Position numbers and translations under genes: made by a program. Positions 10,296-16,441 of a DNA stretch of 64,000 nt are shown here, one piece after another; position 1 is the first letter of the stretch, and each line of letters begins with the position of its first letter. Origin of the DNA: Cellulomonas biazotea (GTDB lineage Bacteria; Actinomycetota; Actinomycetes; Actinomycetales; Cellulomonadaceae); the NCBI RefSeq assembly GCF_004306155.1, contig NZ_BIMR01000038.1, positions 42,766-106,765 on the forward strand, in the 5' to 3' direction. A model generated the notes under the pieces. The model saw only the letters and a list, made by a program, of their open reading frames with translations. It had not been told where the DNA came from and searched no databases.

Positions 10296-12419
10296 ATGAG
10301 CGCCACCGAGGACGAGACGGCTCCCGAGAGCAGCACGCCACCGAAGAGCGACCTCGACTACAAGATCAACCTGTTGTTCCCCGGCGTCGTCGTCCGCAAG
10401 GACCTAGTCAAGGCGGTCAAGGGCAACGCCATCGTCCCGTCGTACGTCCTGGAGTACCTGCTCGGGCAGTACGCGGCGTCCGACGACGAGGCGACTATTC
10501 AGGCCGGCATCGAGACCGTCCGCAAGATCCTGGCCGAGCACTACGTGCACCGCAGCGAGTCGGAGCTGGTCAAGTCGACCATCAAGGAGCGCGGCCGGCA
10601 CCGGGTCATCGACAAGGTCACGGTCACCCTCAACGAGAAGGCCGACGTCTACGAGGCCGAGTTCGCGAACCTCGGCATTAAGGGCGTCATCGTCGACTCG
10701 CCGGTCATCAAGGCCCACCCCAAGCTGCTGGTCGGTGGCGTGTGGTGCATCTGCGACGTCGAGTACTTCCACAGCGACGACCAGCGGACCGTGCCGTGGA
10801 TCCTCGGCTCGATCAAGCCGATCCAGCTCTCGAAGTTCGACGTCCAGCAGTACCTAGAGGCCCGGCGGGGCTTCACGACCGATGAGTGGATCGACCTGCT
10901 CATGCAGTCGATCGGGTTCAATCCCGAGATGTTCAGCCGGCGCGGCAAGTTCTTCCAACTCGTGCGGCTCATCCCGTTCGTCGAGCGCAACTACAACCTC
11001 GTCGAGCTCGGCCCCAAGGGCACCGGCAAGTCCCACATCTTCTCGGAGTTCTCCCCGCACGGGATGCTGATCTCCGGCGGTGAGGTCACCGTCCCGAAGC
11101 TGTTCGTCAACAACTCCAACGGTCGACTTGGTCTCGTCGGGTACTGGGATGTCGTCGCGTTCGACGAGTTCGCCGGCAAGAAGAAGCGCACCGACAAGTC
11201 GCTCGTCGACATCATGAAGAACTACATGGCGAACAAGTCGTTCTCCCGGGGCGTGGAGACCCTGGGCGCCGAGGCGTCGATGGTCTTCGTCGGCAACACC
11301 TCGCACACCGTGCCGTACATGCTCAAGCACTCTGACCTGTTCGACGAGCTGCCCGAGGCGTACCACGATCCCGCGTACCTCGACCGCCTGCACCACTACA
11401 TCCCGGGTTGGGAAGTCGACATCATCCGCGGCGAGATGTTCTCCGACGGCTACGGCTTCGTCGTCGACTACATCGCCGAGGTCCTCAAGTCCATGCGCTC
11501 ACAGGACTACTCCGACCGCTACCAGCCGCACTTCACGCTCTCGTCGGACATCTCGACGCGCGACCGTGACGGCGTCCACAAGACGTTTTCCGGCCTGATG
11601 AAGATCCTCTACCCCGGCGGGGAGGCGACGAAGGAGGAGATCGAAGAGATCCTCCGGTTCGCCATCGAGGGCCGTAAGCGCGTCAAGGACCAGATCCTGC
11701 GCATCGACTCCACCATGGCCGAGGTCAAGTTCGGATACACCGACCGGGAGGGCGCGTGGTCCAGCGTCGCCACGCTGGAAGAAGACGAGTACCCGAGCTA
11801 CTACTACCGTGGGCGCACGATCACCGAGTCGTCGGTGGAGCCGGCTGTCACGACGACCGAACCGGGCGGCACCGTCACGCCGTCGGAGGCAGGCACTGCC
11901 CCGGCCTCGGAGTCCGCGCCGCAACTCTTCGAAGGGCACAGGGACTTCCACGAGAACCAGCGCGGCATCGCGTACGAGACCTTGCTTCTGCCTTATCTGG
12001 TCGGCGCGACCGAGGTCACGATCGTCGACCCCTACATCCGCATGTCACATCAGGGCCGGAATCTCGTCGACCTGCTCGCACTGTTGGCCGCCGCGAAGGA
12101 CCCCGCGGAGGAGATCCGGGTGACGCTCGTGACGAAGCCCGACACCGGTGAGTACGAGAAGCAGCACCTGCTGATGCTCAAGGACATCCAGGACAGCGCG
12201 GCTCGAGCCGGGATCAGCTTCACGGTGGCCTGGGACGACACCATCCACGACCGTTCCATCCGCGCCGACAACGGCTGGCGCATCCTGCTCGGTCGTGGGC
12301 TCGACATCTTCCAGAAGGGCTCGGGTGGCCAGTTCGACCTCGGAGCGCGCAACCACGCTTTCCGGCAGGTGGTGGCCTTTGGCGTGACCTACATCCGTGA
12401 GGACGCTCGCGGGTCGTGA
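10296..12419 (+). CDS. brxL: BrxL, AAA+ Lon-like protein of type 1 BREX
   Basis: 707 residues from ATG 10296, 16 nt after pglZ. The N-terminal half ends in an AAA+ module with a Walker A-like loop GPKGTGKSH (about 11010-11036) and FDEFAGKKK as a Walker B-like segment. After SGLMKILYPGGEATKEE, the degenerate Lon-related part, comes a linker rich in Thr/Pro/Glu. The C-terminal domain has VDPYIRMSHQ and TIHDRSIRADNGWRILLGRGLD, resembling the phospholipase-D-like MIT C-terminal fold. BrxL forms an AAA+ assembly on DNA and is needed for phage exclusion, not for methylation, in studied systems. It is the last gene of the operon and defines type 1 BREX. Confidence 0.92.
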   Translation: MSATEDETAPESSTPPKSDLDYKINLLFPGVVVRKDLVKAVKGNAIVPSYVLEYLLGQYAASDDEATIQAGIETVRKILAEHYVHRSESELVKSTIKERGRHRVIDKVTVTLNEKADVYEAEFANLGIKGVIVDSPVIKAHPKLLVGGVWCICDVEYFHSDDQRTVPWILGSIKPIQLSKFDVQQYLEARRGFTTDEWIDLLMQSIGFNPEMFSRRGKFFQLVRLIPFVERNYNLVELGPKGTGKSHIFSEFSPHGMLISGGEVTVPKLFVNNSNGRLGLVGYWDVVAFDEFAGKKKRTDKSLVDIMKNYMANKSFSRGVETLGAEASMVFVGNTSHTVPYMLKHSDLFDELPEAYHDPAYLDRLHHYIPGWEVDIIRGEMFSDGYGFVVDYIAEVLKSMRSQDYSDRYQPHFTLSSDISTRDRDGVHKTFSGLMKILYPGGEATKEEIEEILRFAIEGRKRVKDQILRIDSTMAEVKFGYTDREGAWSSVATLEEDEYPSYYYRGRTITESSVEPAVTTTEPGGTVTPSEAGTAPASESAPQLFEGHRDFHENQRGIAYETLLLPYLVGATEVTIVDPYIRMSHQGRNLVDLLALLAAAKDPAEEIRVTLVTKPDTGEYEKQHLLMLKDIQDSAARAGISFTVAWDDTIHDRSIRADNGWRILLGRGLDIFQKGSGGQFDLGARNHAFRQVVAFGVTYIREDARGS

Positions 12420-12456
12420 GACGCGTGCGACCCGGTGCCGGTCCGCTTTGGCGCGC

Positions 12457-12828
12457 CTAGCGTTGGGCCTCCGACTCCGTCGACGTCACCACGATCTCCT
12501 CGAGTAGGTCTGCGAGTTTGAAGTAGGTGTTCAGGTCGCGGATTGTCGAACTGGACTGATGGCGATGGCTGTACTCCTCGCGGGCGTGTGACCGGGCCCA
12601 TTGCGCGAACTGCGCGATCTCGCCTCTGCGGTGAGGGTCGCCGAGGAGTTGCACCAGCGGCTCGAGGGCAGGAGCCAGCCAGTCTCGCCTGGCCTGCTCG
12701 CGGGCGGGTCGCTCGCGCCAGTACGTCTTCATGTACGCGTCGCGACAGCTGGGGTGGGTGACCGGCGGTCGTCCACGAGGTGGTTGCTCGAGCGGCTTGC
12801 CGCACTGCTTGCACAGTCGCTGCTTCAT
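12457..12828 (-). CDS. Small zinc-finger protein of unknown function
   Basis: 123 residues from ATG 12828 (complement). The N-terminus holds a probable zinc-binding knuckle: CKQCGKPLEQ, a Pro/Arg-rich loop, then THPSC. A basic helix follows (MKTYWRERPAREQARRDW) and the C-terminus is helical and acidic (IRDLNTYFKLADLLEEIVV). The frame is open further upstream, but that part overlaps the regulator gene and looks non-coding. The gene converges on brxL and lies 97 nt downstream of the XRE regulator on the same strand, so the two may be co-transcribed. I do not recognise the family; a DNA- or RNA-binding role is plausible from the finger and basic charge only. Confidence 0.6.
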   Translation of the reverse strand: MKQRLCKQCGKPLEQPPRGRPPVTHPSCRDAYMKTYWRERPAREQARRDWLAPALEPLVQLLGDPHRRGEIAQFAQWARSHAREEYSHRHQSSSTIRDLNTYFKLADLLEEIVVTSTESEAQR

Positions 12829-12925
12829 CACCAGTCCCGTCGGAGGCGACTTTAGTTGTAGCAGTGTATATGCGGCCTTCGAGCCTCTTTGCATGAGCAG
12901 AGGTACACACCACAACGGCCCAGCA

Positions 12926-13213
12926 TCAGGTGCGATGCAGCCGATCGGCGGGCAGCAGCACACGTTCGAGGGCGTCCTCGATGCGGGCGAGGGTCTCGAT
13001 GTCGGGCCAGTTTCGCCCGGACGTGATGTTCGCGATGGTGACGTGGGACACGCCGGCCCGCCGAGCGAGCTCGCGTTGGCTCCATTGCCGGCGATCGAGT
13101 TCGGTGGCGATCGTGATCGCGACGAGTTGGGCGTAGCGGCCCCCGAGGCTCGTCGGAGCCCCGGCGGGCCAGTCGGCCACGACGTCGCGAGGGGCATCCC
13201 TGTGACGGGGCAC
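12926..13213 (-). CDS. XRE-family helix-turn-helix regulator
   Basis: 95 residues from GTG 13213 (complement). The core reads WSQRELARRAGVSHVTIANITSGRNWPDIETLARIEDAL, a textbook XRE/Cro-type helix-turn-helix with the recognition helix at VSHVTIANI and the conserved P-D-I-E-T-L-x-x-I segment. There is no added sensor domain. The start is uncertain; a TATAG-like element lies only a few bases upstream, so the message could be leaderless, and in-frame GTG codons downstream are alternatives. It is divergent from the recombinase-like gene, and a perfect palindrome at 13299-13324 lies between them, which suggests it may control that pair and perhaps itself. Confidence 0.8.
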   Translation of the reverse strand: MPRHRDAPRDVVADWPAGAPTSLGGRYAQLVAITIATELDRRQWSQRELARRAGVSHVTIANITSGRNWPDIETLARIEDALERVLLPADRLHRT

Positions 13214-13298
13214 GTCTATACGTTAGGGCACATCACGAAGGCCGAGCTGGCGTCCGCGAGTACCGCCGGGCTTGGCGGAGGGGTTGCGCCTCCAGCAT

Positions 13299-13324
13299 CC
13301 AGTGGTCAAACTATTGACCACTGG
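13299..13324. promoter_or_regulatory. 26-bp palindrome, probable operator or recombination site
   Basis: Perfect 11-bp arms, CCAGTGGTCAA and TTGACCACTGG, flank the four bases ACTA. It sits between the XRE regulator (start 13213, minus) and the recombinase-like gene (plus), ending 6 nt before its first candidate ATG at 13331. Its inner block TATTGACCAC recurs at 15811-15820, just beyond the two-gene unit. It may be an operator of the XRE protein or a binding site of the recombinase-fold protein. Confidence 0.6.
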
Positions 13325-13330
13325 CAGCCA

Positions 13331-14269
13331 ATGCTGCCGTCCGAACTCCTCCTGGGATGGCTGGCCATGCCGGAGATCACCATTGTCGATGCATGCAGTC
13401 ACGTCGTTGAGACGTGGCGCTCGGCGGGTGTGCTCGCCGAGCAGAGCGTGACGAAGTTCGACGGCGTGCTCGAGCGGTTCGGCGGCTACGCCGCGGCCTT
13501 CGGGGTGCTGCGACTGGTCGACGTTGACGGTGAACTTGTCGCACAGTTCATCCGCGCGCGGGGGAGGCGACGCTCGGGCGAGATCGCCGAGGCGGCGGTC
13601 GGGACGATGCAGATCCGGCGGGCAGTGTTGCGAGCCTTCTACCGCACCGCGCGCCAGCTGCGGTTGACGTGGGACGACCCCGCCCGTGACGTCGAACTGC
13701 CGCATCGTGAAGCTCGCACGCCGCGTCCGCTGACCGAGGCGGAGGCCGACCTGGTGTGGCTGCACGCATGGGCGGCCGGTGGTCGGTTCACCCGCCATGC
13801 AGCGACCGCAGCGTTGCTGTTCTCGGGCGCGCACAGCGGCGAGGTCGGCCACGTCACGGTCGCCGACCTGGACGTCGTCAACGCTCAAGTCTGGCTGCAC
13901 GGCGCCTCCCGGTACACGCCGCGTCACGTCAGCGTCGCACCGAAGCATTTCGAGGCGCTGGTCGAGCGCGTAGACACACTGAAGCGCCAGGCACCCCACG
14001 CGCACGACGATCAACTGGTCCTCGCGACGGGAGCCGGCGGCTCAGACGCGAACAAGCAGGCGCGCGTCTGCGTGACGGCCGCCGATCTCCTCACCGAGGC
14101 CGGTCTTGGTCGGGACGGCGCCCTGCGACCGTCCTCCATGACGGCAGTCGCTGGCGTGCAGGCGTTTGCAGTCGCATCGCGCATCGAGGACGCCGCTCGT
14201 GTCCTGGGACTGGCCTCACTCGACGCGGCTGCTCGCTCGATCGGCTGGCAGTGGCGGGGCGACGTCTGA
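13331..14269 (+). CDS. Tyrosine-recombinase-fold protein lacking catalytic residues
   Basis: 312 residues if ATG 13331 is used; ATG 13367 is an alternative that would place the palindrome in the 5' leader. The N-terminal half resembles a SAM-like core-binding domain (VETWRSAGVLAEQSVTKFDGVLERFGGYAA and RRAVLRAFYRTARQLRLTWDDPA, then RPLTEAEADLVW). The C-terminal half follows the phage-integrase catalytic fold, but the key residues are gone. Where active enzymes have TGLRxSE there is SGAHSGE, the HxLRH box reads LRPSSMTAV, and no tyrosine follows the final LGLASLDAAARS block. It therefore looks like a DNA-binding relic or adapter rather than an active recombinase. Its stop forms TGATG with the next gene, implying coupled translation. 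Confidence 0.65.
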   Translation: MLPSELLLGWLAMPEITIVDACSHVVETWRSAGVLAEQSVTKFDGVLERFGGYAAAFGVLRLVDVDGELVAQFIRARGRRRSGEIAEAAVGTMQIRRAVLRAFYRTARQLRLTWDDPARDVELPHREARTPRPLTEAEADLVWLHAWAAGGRFTRHAATAALLFSGAHSGEVGHVTVADLDVVNAQVWLHGASRYTPRHVSVAPKHFEALVERVDTLKRQAPHAHDDQLVLATGAGGSDANKQARVCVTAADLLTEAGLGRDGALRPSSMTAVAGVQAFAVASRIEDAARVLGLASLDAAARSIGWQWRGDV

Positions 14270-15639
14270 TGGCGCGCGACTCTTATACCGACACGGACCG
14301 GACCGGGGACTACTCGTGGACGGCGGAGGACCGAGCCGCCACGCTCATCCATGACGACACCTTCTGGGACACCGTCGACGTCTTGCCGACTCGCCCTGCG
14401 CGCGGCCCGGGGCGCCCGAACGAGTTCCCGCCGTCGGTCTACCTGCTCTACTGCATGGCGGCGTCGGCCATGGGTGCGCATCGCGCGGCGGCGTCCTGGA
14501 TGGGCAAGCGGAACGTGTGGCGCAAGATCCGCAAACAGTGGGCACGGCGCGGCGTTGAGCTGCCGAAAATGCCGCCCACGCGAGGGCAGTGCAACTACAA
14601 CCGGGACCGCCACGTCGCGCCTTTCACCGACGCGATCGAGCGCGCGTTCGAGGCGAGCGCACGGCGTCGCGCCCGTCGACACGGCCTGCTTGACTCGCCT
14701 TTCCGGACGTCGAGCCGTCCGGGCCGAGCCAACGTCGTGGTGGCCGACGCGACTGTGCCTCGTATGCCGATGTCCCGCGAGGCCTACGAGCGTCGCACCG
14801 CGGCCGGCGAGGTCCTTGATTATGGCTACTACACCGAAGCGGGTGACCACCCCGTCTTCGGCAGCAAGTTCCTGATGCCATCCGTCCGTGGCGTGGATGC
14901 GAACGGGAACGTGCTGCCCAACTGCCGGCTCATCCTCGGCGTCCCCCATGTCCCGTTCGATGCCCCCGGTGGCGAGGCCTCCGTCGCAGTTGACAAGCTT
15001 TTGGAACTGCGCGGGCACCTCGAGGGGATGCACGGCGTGCGCTACGACGGTGCCCTGCGCGGAACGCACTTCGACGCACTGATGGCGGCCGGCCTCGCGG
15101 TGGTCAGTCCGACCCACGACGGCATCAAGCGCAAGGCCTACGGCACGATCACCTGCAGACACACCGAGAAGCCAGGTGCTGAAGAGTGCAGCACGGTGCA
15201 CGACCTGTTTACCGAGGATGGCAATCTCGGCGTCACCGAAGTCATCGTCGACAAGGGCACGACGCGGGTCTTCCACGCGCTGCCCCGGCTGCGGGAGAAC
15301 GTTCGAGAGAACAAGTCGGGCTTCGTCTGGTACGCGCAGTACCTGCTCCCGTGCGGCCACGCCTTCATGGCTCCGCTGACCCGCACCGCCGCCGACATCG
15401 CCAACGGCTACAACCGCGCCGAGAACCTTCGGCTTCACCCTCCCGGCTCGCCGGTCTACGCAGGAACGTACGGATGGCGCTCGGACACGGAGACGACGCA
15501 CAACCAACTCGACACGTGGCTGTACCGCCACCGCATGATCGCGCACACGCTCGAGCGCCAACGGCTCGTCATGATCGGCTTCGCGGTGACGATCAACGCC
15601 ATCACCGACTGGTACTGGCGGCGCACGCCTAGCACGTAG
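14269..15639 (+). CDS. DDE-transposase-like protein coupled to the recombinase-fold gene
   Basis: 456 residues from ATG 14269, which overlaps the upstream TGA. An N-terminal helical region (FPPSVYLLYCMAASAMGAH, then WMGKRNVWRKIRKQW) precedes an RNase-H-like core. Candidate catalytic acids are D160 in VVVADAT, D260 in GVRYDGAL and E408 in RSDTETTHNQLDTWLYRHRMI. The last is followed by a helix and FAVTINAITDW, much as in IS4/IS1182-type transposases. A central ALMAAGLAVVSPTHDGIK segment fits the strand before the insertion domain. I see no terminal inverted repeats around the gene, so this may be a domesticated or partner-dependent enzyme. The family name is not known to me; assignment to DDE transposases is by motif layout only. 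Confidence 0.55.
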   Translation: MARDSYTDTDRTGDYSWTAEDRAATLIHDDTFWDTVDVLPTRPARGPGRPNEFPPSVYLLYCMAASAMGAHRAAASWMGKRNVWRKIRKQWARRGVELPKMPPTRGQCNYNRDRHVAPFTDAIERAFEASARRRARRHGLLDSPFRTSSRPGRANVVVADATVPRMPMSREAYERRTAAGEVLDYGYYTEAGDHPVFGSKFLMPSVRGVDANGNVLPNCRLILGVPHVPFDAPGGEASVAVDKLLELRGHLEGMHGVRYDGALRGTHFDALMAAGLAVVSPTHDGIKRKAYGTITCRHTEKPGAEECSTVHDLFTEDGNLGVTEVIVDKGTTRVFHALPRLRENVRENKSGFVWYAQYLLPCGHAFMAPLTRTAADIANGYNRAENLRLHPPGSPVYAGTYGWRSDTETTHNQLDTWLYRHRMIAHTLERQRLVMIGFAVTINAITDWYWRRTPST

Positions 15640-15663
15640 GCGACGCTCGCCGCGCAACTACAC

Positions 15664-15702
15664 ATGCCGAGGTCACCCGCTGAGCGCGGGTGGCCTCGGC
15701 AT
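15664..15702. terminator. Strong stem-loop after the transposase-like gene
   Basis: Arms ATGCCGAGGtCACCCGC and GCGGGTGgCCTCGGCAT pair over 17 positions with one mismatch around a 5-base loop, beginning 24 nt after the stop of the transposase-like gene. There is no T-run, as is common in high-GC actinomycetes. It probably ends the upstream transcript before tRNA-Arg. Confidence 0.6.
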
Positions 15703-15838
15703 ACCCATGTCCGTCCACGGGTAGGCTGAGGCGACCCTGGAACCCCTTCCCAGGGTCATCGGCACGGCTACGACGCGTCTCCGTGACCCTTCGCGCCTCC
15801 TGCGGCGGGTTATTGACCACGTTTCCGGCTAGTGCCTG

Positions 15839-15911
15839 GCGCCTGTAGCTCAGGGGATAGAGCACCGCTCTCCTAAAGCGGGTGTCGGCAGTTCGAATCT
15901 GCCCAGGCGCA
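15839..15911 (+). tRNA. tRNA-Arg (anticodon CCT)
   Basis: A 73-nt cloverleaf. The acceptor stem GCGCCTG pairs with CAGGCGC, the D arm contains GCTC-AGGGGATA-GAGC, the anticodon stem CCGCT/AGCGG encloses the loop CTCCTAA (anticodon CCT), and the T arm is GGCAG-TTCGAAT-CTGCC with discriminator A. CCA is not encoded, as is usual in many actinobacteria. It reads AGG codons. The gene is intact and serves as the integration site of the adjoining element, whose attL overlaps its 3' 42 bases. Confidence 0.96.
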
Positions 15912-15914
15912 CAG
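15870..15914 (+). repeat. attL: 45-bp direct repeat at the 3' end of tRNA-Arg
   Basis: The 45 bases from the anticodon loop of tRNA-Arg through its 3' end plus three more bases are repeated without mismatch at 28025-28069, in the same orientation. This is the standard signature of a tyrosine-integrase element that recombined into a tRNA gene and restored its 3' end. The repeats diverge immediately outside. Confidence 0.93.
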
Positions 15915-15982
15915 AGTGTCATTGCAGGTCAGAGGCCCGCGAGGCGACGTTGGTGCCGGGGCTGCGGTCTCCGTCTGGGGCT

Positions 15983-16002
15983 CGTGGTCAGCGTGTGGTC
16001 AG
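15983..16002 (+). repeat. Left arm-type integrase site candidate
   Basis: CGTGGTCAGCGTGTGGTCAG, itself two GTGGTCAG copies 11 bp apart, lies 68 nt inside attL. The identical 20-mer is at 27921-27940, 84 nt inside attR. Paired repeats just inside both ends fit arm-type binding sites of a tyrosine integrase. A second direct repeat nearby, AGGACGTGGACGG at 16014-16026 and 16034-16046, could bind excisionase. Confidence 0.65.
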
Positions 16003-16121
16003 TGACTTGTCTCAGGACGTGGACGGCCTATCAAGGACGTGGACGGACGCCGGCGGACAGATGGCGCCGGTTCTGGCTTTGAAGCTCGGCGCCGACCCGT
16101 CGCAGGTTGGCCTAAGCGCGG

Positions 16122-16367
16122 TCAGGGCGTACCGGTGGGCGTCGTTGGAGTGGTGAGGTTCTCGAAGGCCGGCAGCAAGGTCTCAGTCAGAGCCGCCGCC
16201 TTGTCCCCCACGTACCAGAGCACCGGGTCGTACCAGCCGGTGACAGCCATCACGACCAGGAGCGCGACCATGAACCCCCGCGCCCAGCTTCTTGGTGCGA
16301 TGCCGAGCCCGATGTCGATGGCGTCCGATCCGCGCATGGCTGAGAGGGTGCCATCCGCCACCGACAT
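16122..16367 (-). CDS. Small single-pass membrane protein
   Basis: 81 residues from ATG 16367 (complement). One clear transmembrane helix spans roughly residues 28-45 (ARGFMVALLVVMAVTGWY) and is followed by DPVLWYVGDKAAALTETLLPAF and a Thr/Pro-rich tail. No signal-peptide cleavage site is obvious. It is the first gene inside attL and lies 74 nt downstream of the large nuclease gene on the same strand, so it may be the last gene of that transcript. A longer start is possible but would overlap the nuclease gene. I do not recognise the family; small membrane proteins next to nucleases are sometimes effectors or anchors, but nothing here proves that. Confidence 0.5.
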   Translation of the reverse strand: MSVADGTLSAMRGSDAIDIGLGIAPRSWARGFMVALLVVMAVTGWYDPVLWYVGDKAAALTETLLPAFENLTTPTTPTGTP

Positions 16368-16441
16368 GGCCGTGCGCCCGGCGTCAGGCGGCTCGTCGGC
16401 TGGGAGAACTCCCTCCCGGCGACATGGAGTGCGAAGGCGAA

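Noticed and set aside
11880..12419. MIT-type phospholipase-D-like domain at the C-terminus of BrxL as a novel fusion
   Set aside because: As far as I recall, type 1 BrxL proteins of about 680-700 residues normally end in this domain (DPYIR, then DNGWRILLGRGLD), so it is the family norm and not a new fusion.
15664..15702. Terminal inverted repeat of an insertion sequence
   Set aside because: It is a local hairpin with a 5-base loop; no matching copy exists at the other side of the transposase-like gene.
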